The notes below the pieces were generated by a model that was not told where the DNA came from, ran no database searches, and worked only from the letters and a program-made list of their open reading frames with translations. DNA of 64,000 nucleotides from Alphaproteobacteria bacterium (GTDB lineage: Bacteria; Pseudomonadota; Alphaproteobacteria; Caulobacterales; Caulobacteraceae): NCBI GenBank assembly GCA_018826515.1, contig JAHKAM010000003.1, positions 1 to 64,000 of the forward strand, read 5' to 3'. Made by a program: the position numbers and the translations under genes. Numbering within the stretch: position 1 is the first letter of the stretch; every line of letters begins with the position of its first letter. Of the stretch, positions 1 through 7,396 are shown piece by piece.

Positions 1-745
1 CATGCGCCGCCCGGGCGGGCGGCGCGGCGGCGCGCGGTTCAGCCTCCTCCAGCATGAAGGCGACGCCGATGCCCTGACCGCGGGCGCCCGGGTCGGGAAT
101 GAGGGCGGCGAAGCCCTGGACCCTGCCCGGCAGCACCGGGGCGGCGTCGATGCGGACGACGGCGTGGCCGATCTCTGCTCCGTGCGCGTCCAGCAGGGCC
201 ACGCGGACGGGCGGGGCGATCCGCTCATTGTCGCGCACATTCCTCAGGGCGCCGGAGACCAGCACCCGGCCCGGGTCGTTGTGCAGGGGCCGGGCGGTGA
301 CCGCCTCGAAGTCCAGCCCGGTCGGGTTCACCGTCAGGCCCACGGCGGCATAGGCGGCGGCGGTGCGCGGGGCCAGTTCGACCACCTCGACCCGGAACAG
401 CCAGGCTGAGGCCAGCAAGGCGGCGAAGCCCGAGGCGATGCCGGCCCAGACCACGCCATGGGCCGCGGCGCGGCGCAGACGGCGCTGCTGTTCAGCCCGG
501 GCGCGGAAGGCCTTGGGCAGTTCGGGGGCCGGGGTCTCGGCCAGTGATTCGGGTTCGGGCTCGTCGCGGTGGCCGAAGCTGACGGCCTCGGTGGGCGTCG
601 AGGACTGCGACAGCTCCAGCGGCTCGTCCAGCGTCGCCCGCCAGGTGTGGCGGCACGACTTGCAGCGCACGGTCCGGCCGCCCGGTCCGATCGCTTCATC
701 GGGGGTGAAATAGCTGGTGGCGCAGGACGGGCAGGTCAGTATCAT
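1..745 (-). CDS. Zinc-ribbon (MJ0042-type) membrane protein, 3' part missing
   Basis: The frame opens at an ATG at 745 and stays open to the left window edge, so the C-terminus is missing. The N-terminus begins MILTCPSCATSYF and contains a second CXXC pair (VRCKSCRHTW) about residues 25-35. This is the four-cysteine zinc ribbon of the MJ0042 family. A single hydrophobic segment follows at about residues 95-115, then a domain resembling the DUF3426 region that often follows this ribbon. The gene is divergent from ftsE, with about 65 bp between them. The function of the family is unknown; metal binding by the ribbon and membrane anchoring are inferred. Confidence 0.8.
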   Translation of the reverse strand, partial: MILTCPSCATSYFTPDEAIGPGGRTVRCKSCRHTWRATLDEPLELSQSSTPTEAVSFGHRDEPEPESLAETPAPELPKAFRARAEQQRRLRRAAAHGVVWAGIASGFAALLASAWLFRVEVVELAPRTAAAYAAVGLTVNPTGLDFEAVTARPLHNDPGRVLVSGALRNVRDNERIAPPVRVALLDAHGAEIGHAVVRIDAAPVLPGRVQGFAALIPDPGARGQGIGVAFMLEEAEPRAAAPPARAAH

Positions 746-811
746 GTGCGCTGACTGCGAGGCTCTTCGCCCCCTCCCGTCGCGGCCCGGCCGCGTCCTG
801 ACCCGAAATTC

Positions 812-1522
812 ATGCCCGTCCAGCCCCGCCGCGCTTATCAATCCGACGCCGCGACCGAGACCGTCCGCCTTTCGGGCGTGGGTTTTGGCTATGCGGCGAC
901 GCACCGCGCGCTGCGGGACGTTAATCTCACCTTGCCAGCCGGCTCTTTCCACTTCCTTACCGGGCCGTCCGGAGCCGGGAAGTCGACCCTCCTGAAACTG
1001 CTGACCCTGGCCGAACATCCGCTGACCGGGACGCTGCATCTGTTCGGCGAGGACGCCACGACGGCGCCGCGCCGCGCCCTGCCCGCCTTCCGTCGCCGGA
1101 TGGGGATGGTGTTCCAGGACTTCCGCCTGTTGGATCACCTGTCAGCCTTCGACAATGTCGCCCTGCCCCTGCGGCTGACCGGCCGGAAGCCGGCCGACTA
1201 TGCCGCCGACGTCGAGGAGATGCTGGACTGGGTCGGGCTCGGCGACCGCATGAACGACGGGCCGCCTTCGTTCTCGGGCGGCGAGAAGCAGCGGCTGGCC
1301 ATCGCCCGCGCCGTGGTCACCAGACCCGAACTGATCCTCGCCGACGAGCCCACCGGCAGCGTCGACGCCGCCATGGCCGAGCGGCTGCTCAAATTGTTCC
1401 AGTCGCTGAACCGGCTGGGGACAACCGTGCTGATCGCCAGCCATGACGAGGCGCTGGCTGAACGGTCAGGAGCGACCATCCTGAGGCTTGAAGGCGGACG
1501 GCTGACCGGAGGCGCGACATGA
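812..1522 (+). CDS. ftsE: Cell division ATP-binding protein FtsE
   Basis: ABC-type ATPase of 236 aa, the normal FtsE length. Visible motifs are Walker A GPSGAGKST, the Q-loop region MVFQDFRLLDHLSAFDNVALP, split here as MVFQDFRLL then DNVALPL, the ABC signature FSGGEKQRLAIARA and Walker B LILADEPTGSVD, followed by the switch histidine in IASHDEAL. FtsE pairs with FtsX at the septum to activate peptidoglycan hydrolases during division. The last codons overlap the ftsX start by ATGA (1519-1522), which supports translational coupling and the assignment. A slightly extended N-terminus before the core (about 15 residues) is the only unusual point. Confidence 0.95.
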   Translation: MPVQPRRAYQSDAATETVRLSGVGFGYAATHRALRDVNLTLPAGSFHFLTGPSGAGKSTLLKLLTLAEHPLTGTLHLFGEDATTAPRRALPAFRRRMGMVFQDFRLLDHLSAFDNVALPLRLTGRKPADYAADVEEMLDWVGLGDRMNDGPPSFSGGEKQRLAIARAVVTRPELILADEPTGSVDAAMAERLLKLFQSLNRLGTTVLIASHDEALAERSGATILRLEGGRLTGGAT

Positions 1523-2400
1523 TCGGGCGGCTGTTTCACGGCCGCACGTCCCTGTTGCCGCGCGACGCGGGCGGCGAGGCCTGGTTGGCGGGCCTGATCG
1601 CCGTGCTGTGCTTCCTCGCCTGCCTGTCCGCCGTCGGCGCCGTTTCCGCCGACCGGGCCGCCCACGGTTGGGCGCGCGAGCTGAGGTCGGAGGCCACGGT
1701 CCAGGTGCGTCCGCGCGTCGGCGAAACCGGAGCCGAGGCCGCCGCCCGCGCGGCCCAGACCCTGGCTGGTGTCGAGGGCGTGTCCGAGGCCGAGGCCATG
1801 GACCGCGAGACCGCCGAAGCCCTTCTGCGACCCTGGATCGGCGACGCTGTCCTGCCGGACCTGCCCATCCCGCATCTGGTCACGGTGCGGCTGGATCCGA
1901 CCGCGCCCGCCAGCGCTGTCACCCTCGGCCGGGCCATGGCCGAGGCCGGGCTGGACGCCACCGTGGACGACCACAGCCTGTGGCGCGGCGAGGTCGAACG
2001 TTCGGCGGGCCTGATCACCCTTCTGGCCGTCGCCGCCTTCCTGCTCACCGCCGGCGCGGCCGGGGCCGCCGTCGCCTACGCCACGCGGGCGGGCATGGCG
2101 GCGCAGTCGGGAGTGATCAACACCCTCAGCCTGAACGGCGGCGCCGACAGCGCCGTAGCCGGCCTGTATCAGGCCCGCTACGGCCTGCTGGCCGCGGGCG
2201 CGGGCGCCATCGGCGCCTTGACCGCCATGGCTGTCGTCGCGGGCCTTCGCTTCCTCGGCGGCGCCGAGGGGGTCACGCCCGCCCTGCCCCTGGCCTGGAG
2301 CGACCTGCTGATCCTCTCGCCATGTCCGCTGCTCGCGGCTACGGTGGCGCTTGTTGCGGCGCGATTCACCGCGCTGGCGCGGCTGAAGCGGGGTCACTAG
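1519..2400 (+). CDS. ftsX: Cell division protein FtsX (ABC permease)
   Basis: A 293-aa membrane protein starting at the ATG that overlaps the ftsE stop. It has one transmembrane segment near residues 25-45, a periplasmic stretch of about 120 residues, and three further hydrophobic segments in the C-terminal half (around 165-190, 215-245 and 260-280). This is the four-segment FtsX topology. It is the membrane partner of FtsE and transmits ATP hydrolysis to periplasmic murein hydrolase activators. Sequence conservation of FtsX is low, so the call rests mainly on topology and on coupling to ftsE. Confidence 0.9.
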   Translation: MIGRLFHGRTSLLPRDAGGEAWLAGLIAVLCFLACLSAVGAVSADRAAHGWARELRSEATVQVRPRVGETGAEAAARAAQTLAGVEGVSEAEAMDRETAEALLRPWIGDAVLPDLPIPHLVTVRLDPTAPASAVTLGRAMAEAGLDATVDDHSLWRGEVERSAGLITLLAVAAFLLTAGAAGAAVAYATRAGMAAQSGVINTLSLNGGADSAVAGLYQARYGLLAAGAGAIGALTAMAVVAGLRFLGGAEGVTPALPLAWSDLLILSPCPLLAATVALVAARFTALARLKRGH

Positions 2401-2409
2401 GTTAAGCGC

Positions 2410-3045
2410 ATGAAGTTTCTGACCTTCATCGCCACTCTGGTGTTGATCTGGCTGATCGGCCTGTTCGTCTTCGCCGATCGGGTGCGGAGCTATGCGCCCG
2501 CGGCCGAGCCCGCGCGGGCCGACGCCATCGTCGCCCTGACGGGTCCCTCGGCCGAGCGTGTCAACGCCGCCATCCGCCTCCTGGAGCAGGACAAGGGCGA
2601 ACGGGTCCTGATCTCGGGCGTCAACCGCGAGGTCCGCCGCCAGGAGCTGCGCGCCCTGACGCCGGGCTCCAGCCGCCTGTTCAACTGCTGCGTCGATCTG
2701 GGCTTCGAGGCGGAGGACACCGTCGGCAACGCCCAGGAGATCGCCGCCTGGGCCGAGGCCAAGGGCTATGACAGCCTGATCGTGGTGACCTCGGACTATC
2801 ACATGCCCCGCGCCCTGACCGAGATCCGCGCCGCCGCCCCTGGCGTCGAACTGACTCCCTTCGCCGTCGAGACCCCGTCGCTGGACGATTCGCGCTGGTG
2901 GCGCGCCGCGGTGACGGCCCGGCGCATGACGCTGGAATATATGAAATACCTCGCCGCCATGGCCCGCGCCGCGGTGGGCGGCAGCCCCTCGACGAGCGAA
3001 CCCGCTGACGCGCCCGTCGGATCCGCTGGCGAAAAGGCCGCCTGA
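2410..3045 (+). CDS. YdcF-like (DUF218) envelope protein
   Basis: A 211-aa protein with an N-terminal membrane anchor (residues about 4-25) followed by a DUF218/YdcF-type domain. Family signatures visible are ADAIVALTG near residue 40, the ERVLISGVN strand, a central ED.T.GNAQE helix (DTVGNAQEIAAWAEAKG) and IVVTSDYHMPRA. Members are thought to act in the envelope; SanA and ElyC belong to the same fold. The exact reaction is not established. It follows ftsX by 9 bp and precedes the acyltransferase by 1 bp, so ftsE-ftsX-ydcF-plsC look like one transcription unit. Confidence 0.85.
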   Translation: MKFLTFIATLVLIWLIGLFVFADRVRSYAPAAEPARADAIVALTGPSAERVNAAIRLLEQDKGERVLISGVNREVRRQELRALTPGSSRLFNCCVDLGFEAEDTVGNAQEIAAWAEAKGYDSLIVVTSDYHMPRALTEIRAAAPGVELTPFAVETPSLDDSRWWRAAVTARRMTLEYMKYLAAMARAAVGGSPSTSEPADAPVGSAGEKAA

Positions 3046-3046
3046 A

Positions 3047-3817
3047 GTGACATCGCTGCGGTCGCTGGTCTTCGTCGCCTGGCTGTATCTGTCGATGGCC
3101 CTGTTCGCGGTCGGCCTGTCGCCGGCGCTGGTCATGCCCTACCGGCAGGCGATGTGGGTGATCCGCGGCTGGTCACGCTTCTGCCTGTTCGGCCTGCGCT
3201 GGATCGCCGGGGTGAAGGTCGAGTTCCGGGGTCTCGAACATATGCCCGTCGGCGCGGCCCTGATCGCCGGCAAGCACCAGAGCATGCTGGACGTCATCGC
3301 CCCCTTCGCCATCCTTCCCGACAACTGTTTCATCATGAAGAAGGAGCTGATGCCCCTGCCCTTCTTCGGCTGGTTCGCGCGCAAGACGAACATGATCGCC
3401 GTCGACCGTTCGGCCCATTCCAAGGCGCTGAAGGACATGGTCCGTCAGGCCCGGGCCCGGTTCGCCGAGGGCCGCCAGATCCTGATCTTTCCGGAGGGCA
3501 CCCGCGCGCCCGTCGGCGCGCCCGCCGACTACAAGCCCGGCATCGCCGCCCTTTACCGCGACCTCGACTGCCCCTGCACGCCGATGGCGACCAACTCGGG
3601 GGTGCACTGGCCGGCGCACGGGTTCCGGCGGTATCCGGGGACGGTGGTCTATGAGTTCCTGCCGGCGATCCCGGCGGGACTGAAGCGGGACGCGTTCATG
3701 AGCCAGCTGGAAGAGCGGCTGGAGGGGGCGTCGAACGCGCTGCGGGGGCTGCCGGCTACCGCAACGCGTTCCATGCCAGCGCGTGCACCCGATCCCGTCC
3801 CAGCGCCGCGGCCATAG
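3047..3817 (+). CDS. plsC: 1-acyl-sn-glycerol-3-phosphate acyltransferase (PlsC-like)
   Basis: A 256-aa phospholipid acyltransferase. It shows the HX4D catalytic motif as GKHQSMLD (about residues 80-87), a second block KKELMPLPFFGW, and the glycerol-phosphate binding motif FPEGTRAP near residue 150. There is a hydrophobic N-terminal segment. It converts lysophosphatidic acid to phosphatidic acid at the inner membrane. The start is GTG at 3047, one base after the previous stop. The last 62 bp overlap the 3' end of the convergent pdeM gene, so the Pro/Ala-rich tail (MPARAPDPVPAPRP) is read through the other gene and may be a late extension. A paralogue role cannot be excluded. Confidence 0.9.
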   Translation: MTSLRSLVFVAWLYLSMALFAVGLSPALVMPYRQAMWVIRGWSRFCLFGLRWIAGVKVEFRGLEHMPVGAALIAGKHQSMLDVIAPFAILPDNCFIMKKELMPLPFFGWFARKTNMIAVDRSAHSKALKDMVRQARARFAEGRQILIFPEGTRAPVGAPADYKPGIAALYRDLDCPCTPMATNSGVHWPAHGFRRYPGTVVYEFLPAIPAGLKRDAFMSQLEERLEGASNALRGLPATATRSMPARAPDPVPAPRP

Positions 3818-4487
3818 GCGGCTCCTCGAACAGCCCGGCGATGGCAGGGTCGCGCACATCCAGCCCGCCCGTGAACGCCCCGAAGGCCGGCAGCACCGCC
3901 CGACGCCCGTCCGTCACGAAACACGGTCGCCGCACCCCGCGTCCGTGGGCCGCCACGCGCGCCGCCGGGTGCAGGTGGCCGCCGATCTCGCCCGGCTGCA
4001 CGCCCGGCTGCGGCTCGTGAATCAGCCGCAGCGACCCCAGCGCCATCGTCTCGACCACCTCGCCGACGAGGTCGTCCATGGCCCCGGCCAGGGCGGCGAT
4101 GTCGTGGTTGCCCTCCAGCCAGATCCAGTCACGGCCCGCCGCCAGCCGGTCCAGCCGCGCCTTGTCGTCCGCGGCCATGCGGCCGACCGACTTCGCATCG
4201 TGGAAGCTGTCGCCCAGCAGCACCACCGCCGCCGGCTGCAACGCCTCGATCTCAGCATCGAGCCGGTCCAGCGTCGCCCGGCTGTCATAGGGCGGCAGCA
4301 TTTGGCCGCGGGCGGCGAAGGCCGAGCCCTTCTCAAGATGCAGGTCGGCGACGATGAGAGTGTTGTGGTTGAGCACCCACAGACCCCCCGAACAGCGCAG
4401 CACGCAGGGCTCGCCCTCGATCGAGACGCGCAGGCCGCCGCTGGGACAGCGGGCGGGGGACAGGGTCTGGCGCAGGGCGGCGTTCAT
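3756..4487 (-). CDS. pdeM: Ligase-associated DNA damage response endonuclease PdeM
   Basis: A 243-aa metallophosphoesterase. Motifs visible are VADLHLEKGSAF (first metal-binding Asp and His), LLGDSFHDAKS (GD..HD type), WLEGNHD and GGHLHPAARV. These are the calcineurin-like phosphoesterase blocks in order. PdeM is normally encoded with an Lhr-like DEXH helicase, an ATP-dependent DNA ligase and an exonuclease. Here it is downstream of the helicase on the same strand, but ligase and exonuclease are absent from the window. Overlap of 62 bp with plsC is tail-to-tail. Confidence 0.92.
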   Translation of the reverse strand: MNAALRQTLSPARCPSGGLRVSIEGEPCVLRCSGGLWVLNHNTLIVADLHLEKGSAFAARGQMLPPYDSRATLDRLDAEIEALQPAAVVLLGDSFHDAKSVGRMAADDKARLDRLAAGRDWIWLEGNHDIAALAGAMDDLVGEVVETMALGSLRLIHEPQPGVQPGEIGGHLHPAARVAAHGRGVRRPCFVTDGRRAVLPAFGAFTGGLDVRDPAIAGLFEEPPMAAALGRDRVHALAWNALR

Positions 4488-4507
4488 CGGACGGCGCTTC
4501 TGAAAAG

Positions 4508-4669
4508 CCCTCCCCCTCGACGGGGGAGGGTTGGGCGGGGGTGGCGGCAGGCCGCCTGACGATCAGATGCGGAAGGCGCGGTCGAGAGCTTCGGCGCCTC
4601 ACACGCCAGACCGTAGAACAGTGTGCCCCCACCCCCATCCCCGGCCCTTCCCCCGTCGAGGGGGAAGGG
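4508..4669. repeat. Large inverted repeat between pdeM and the helicase gene
   Basis: The left arm (4508-4544) and right arm (4626-4669) are near-complementary. Each contains a short internal palindrome around CTCGACGGGGGAGG or its complement CCCCGTCGAGGGGG. The arms end in runs such as GGCGGGGGTGG and CCACCCCCATCC. The 80-base centre has no ORF. It fills the intergenic space between the helicase stop and the pdeM start. It resembles the G/C-run palindromic intergenic repeats common in Caulobacterales. It could form a strong RNA hairpin in the helicase-pdeM transcript. Confidence 0.7.
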
Positions 4670-4686
4670 AGAAGACAACACCGCCC

Positions 4687-7338
4687 TCACCTTGCCGCCG
4701 CCGGCACGGGCGGGGCGTCCGCCATCACCTCGGCGATCAGCGCCTCCTCGTCGAAGCTGTAGGCCGAGGCGTCCAGGATCATCTCGGCCGCCTGGCCGCC
4801 GCCGACCCGCTCGCGCCCGATCTGGACCAGAACCGGCACGCAGAAGGGCGACGGCCGCTCCAGGGGCACATGGCGGATCTGCCCCCTGATCCGCGTCAGC
4901 AACAGCCCCAGCCGCGCCACGTCCAGCAGGCCCGCGGCGGCGTCGGCGCGGGCGGTCCTGAGCAGCAGATGGTCGGGTTGGTGGCGGCGCAGCACGTCGT
5001 AGATCAGGTCCGTCGAGAAGGTCACCTGCCGGCCGGTCTTCTCATTGCCCGGCTGGCGCTTCTCGATCAGCCCCGAGATCAGGGCGCAATTGCGGAAGGT
5101 GCGCTTCATCATGAAGCTCTCCTCCAGCCAGCTTTCCAGATCGTCGCCCAGCATGTCGGGCTCGAACAGGGCGCCGAGGTCGAGGGCGTCCATCGGCTTG
5201 ATCGACCAGATGGCCAGCGAATAGTCGGTGCAGACGAAGCCCAGCGGCCCGACGCCCAGCCGGTCCAGCCGCCGCGTCAGCAGCATGCACAGGGTCGCAT
5301 GCGCCAGGCCGCCCTCGAAGGGATAGGCGACGAGGAAATGGCGCGACCCGCGCGGGAAGGTCTCGACCAGCAGGGTGCCGGCGTCGGGGATCACCGACCG
5401 CGTCTCCTGAAGCTCCAGCCACTCCTGCACGTCGGGCGGCAGGACGCGCCAATGGTCGCGGTCCTGGATCATGGCCCGGACCCGACTGGCCAGTGAGGTC
5501 GACATCGGGAATTTCGACCCGCCCCAGGACGGGATCTTGGGGTCCTTGTCCTGGGCGTGGGTGACCAGGGCGTCCATGCCGTTGATGCCCTGGAAGGCCC
5601 AGACCTGACCGGCGAAGACGAAGGTGTCGCCGGGCGCCATCTGTTCGAAATAGGTCTCCTCGGCTTCGCCGACCTTTCGGCCGCCGATCAGCTGCTTCGA
5701 GGCCCCGCCGCGGCGCGAGGCGATGCGCACGTTCAGGGTCGCCGCCGCCACGATGGTCCCGACGTTCATCCGGTGCCGCTGAGCCGTCTGGGCGTTGCGG
5801 ACCTTCCATTTGCCGTCGCGCGTGCGGACGATCCGCGCGAACCGCTCATAGGTGCGCAGCGCATAACCGCCGGTGGCGACCAGATCGACCACCGCCTCGA
5901 AGTCCTCCCATGACAGGCTGCGATAGGGGCCGCAGCCGGTCACCTCCGCATACAGATCATTCATCGAAAAGGGCTCGGAACAGGCGCAGCCCATGACGTG
6001 CTGGGCCAGGGTGTCCAGCGTCCCGGTGTGGATCGGCTCCCAGTCGAAGGCGTTCTCGGCCACCGCCTCGCGCGCGGCCTGGCATTCCAGCATCTCGAAC
6101 CGGCTGGCGGGGACCATGAGGGCGCGTGACGGGTCGTCCAGCCGGTGATTGGCCCGGCCGATGCGCTGCACCAGCCGGCTGGCCCCCTTGGGCGCAGCCA
6201 GCTGGATGACCAGATCGACGTCGCCCCAGTCGATGCCCAGATCCAGCGTCGAGGTGCAGACCACGGCCCGCAGCTCGCCCCGCGCCATGGCCGCCTCGAC
6301 CTTGCGCCGCTGCTCCGCCGCCAGCGACCCGTGATGCAGGGCGATGGGCAGGTCGTCGTCATTGATGGCCCACAGCGACTGGAAGACAAACTCCGCCTGC
6401 CAGCGGGTGTTGACGAAGATCAGGGTCATGCCGGAGCGTTTCAGCGCCTCATAGACCTCGGGGATGGCGTGCTGGCCGGTATGCCCGGCCCACGGCACCT
6501 TGCCCTCGCTGACGAGGACGTCCACCACCGGCGGGGCGCCGGGGTCGCCGCGGACGATGGTGACGGCGCTTGCGGCAGACAGCTCCTCCACCGCTTCGCG
6601 GTCCCCCTCCCCATCGCTTCGCGACAGGGAGGAGACGCCGGACGCATCCGTCTCCTCCCCATGAAATGGGGAGGGGGACCGCGAAGCGGTGGAGGGGCGC
6701 CCGGGCCTCAGCCAATCCGCGATCATCTCCGGATCATCGACCGTCGCCGACAGCGCCACCCGCCGCATCCCCGGCGCGAACTGTTGTAGCCGCCCCAGGC
6801 CGAGCGACAGCAGGTCCCCCCGTTTGCCGCTCCAGATCGCGTGCACTTCGTCCAGCACCACGCATTTCAGGTCGGCGAAGTAGCTCCGCGCCCCGTCCCA
6901 GGCGCAGAACAGGGCCAGCTGTTCGGGGGTGGTCAGCAGGATGTCCGGCGGGTTCTCGCGCTGCCGCTGCTTCTTGGATTGTTTGGTGTCGCCGGTGCGG
7001 CTCTCGACATGGATGTTCAGCCCGATCTCGCGGATCGGCGTCATCAGATTGCGCTCGACGTCTGTGGTCAGCGCCTTGAGCGGCGACAGATAGAGGGTGT
7101 GCACCCCCGACCCCGGCCCGAACTCGGGCCGCGGCCCGCGCTCCGCCAGCTCGACCAGTGACGGCAGAAACCCCGCCAGCGTCTTGCCGCCCCCGGTCGG
7201 CGCGACCAGCAGGGCGTGCGACCCGGCCTGCGCCGCCGCGATCATCTCCAGCTGATGCCGTCGCGGCGACCAGCCGCGCGACGCGAACCAGTCGGCGAAG
7301 AGGGGCGAAAGCGTTGCGGGAGCGGGTGGCGGCGTCAC
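4687..7338 (-). CDS. Ligase-associated DNA damage response DEXH helicase (Lhr-like)
   Basis: An 883-aa SF2 helicase. Walker A is APTGGGKT at residues 46-53, motif Ia LSPLKAL, motif Ib TTPEQLA, motif II DEVH at 163-166, motif III LSATVDDPE near 200, and motif VI QRIGRANHR. A DEAD-associated C-terminal region follows. Members act on DNA damage intermediates with PdeM, a ligase and an exonuclease. Residues about 215-251 (RPSTASRSPSPF...EAVEELS) do not fit the family and derive from a 111-bp palindromic element inserted in frame between motif III and the second RecA-like domain. The start ATG at 7338 lies about 58 bp from the divergent DinG-like gene. Confidence 0.92.
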   Translation of the reverse strand: MTPPPAPATLSPLFADWFASRGWSPRRHQLEMIAAAQAGSHALLVAPTGGGKTLAGFLPSLVELAERGPRPEFGPGSGVHTLYLSPLKALTTDVERNLMTPIREIGLNIHVESRTGDTKQSKKQRQRENPPDILLTTPEQLALFCAWDGARSYFADLKCVVLDEVHAIWSGKRGDLLSLGLGRLQQFAPGMRRVALSATVDDPEMIADWLRPGRPSTASRSPSPFHGEETDASGVSSLSRSDGEGDREAVEELSAASAVTIVRGDPGAPPVVDVLVSEGKVPWAGHTGQHAIPEVYEALKRSGMTLIFVNTRWQAEFVFQSLWAINDDDLPIALHHGSLAAEQRRKVEAAMARGELRAVVCTSTLDLGIDWGDVDLVIQLAAPKGASRLVQRIGRANHRLDDPSRALMVPASRFEMLECQAAREAVAENAFDWEPIHTGTLDTLAQHVMGCACSEPFSMNDLYAEVTGCGPYRSLSWEDFEAVVDLVATGGYALRTYERFARIVRTRDGKWKVRNAQTAQRHRMNVGTIVAAATLNVRIASRRGGASKQLIGGRKVGEAEETYFEQMAPGDTFVFAGQVWAFQGINGMDALVTHAQDKDPKIPSWGGSKFPMSTSLASRVRAMIQDRDHWRVLPPDVQEWLELQETRSVIPDAGTLLVETFPRGSRHFLVAYPFEGGLAHATLCMLLTRRLDRLGVGPLGFVCTDYSLAIWSIKPMDALDLGALFEPDMLGDDLESWLEESFMMKRTFRNCALISGLIEKRQPGNEKTGRQVTFSTDLIYDVLRRHQPDHLLLRTARADAAAGLLDVARLGLLLTRIRGQIRHVPLERPSPFCVPVLVQIGRERVGGGQAAEMILDASAYSFDEEALIAEVMADAPPVPAAAR
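6585..6695. repeat. Protein-coding palindromic element inside the helicase gene
   Basis: Perfect 29-bp inverted repeats (6585-6613 and 6667-6695) flank a centre that itself contains a shorter, imperfect inverted repeat (AGGGAGGAGACG at 6626-6637 facing CGTCTCCTCCCC at 6649-6660). The arms carry the palindrome CCGCTTCGCGG. The whole unit is 111 bp, exactly 37 codons, so the reading frame of the helicase is kept and no stop is introduced. This is analogous to the Rickettsia palindromic elements that insert in frame into ORFs, but in an unrelated sequence family. Confidence 0.9.
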
Positions 7339-7396
7339 ATCGCGCCTATAGCATGTTCCCGTTCCGTTTCACGCGCCGAACCGCTATCTATCGGTC

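Noticed and set aside
1198-3135. A 645-codon minus-strand frame opposite ftsE, ftsX and the YdcF-like gene
   Set aside because: Shadow of well-supported genes; no recognisable sequence.
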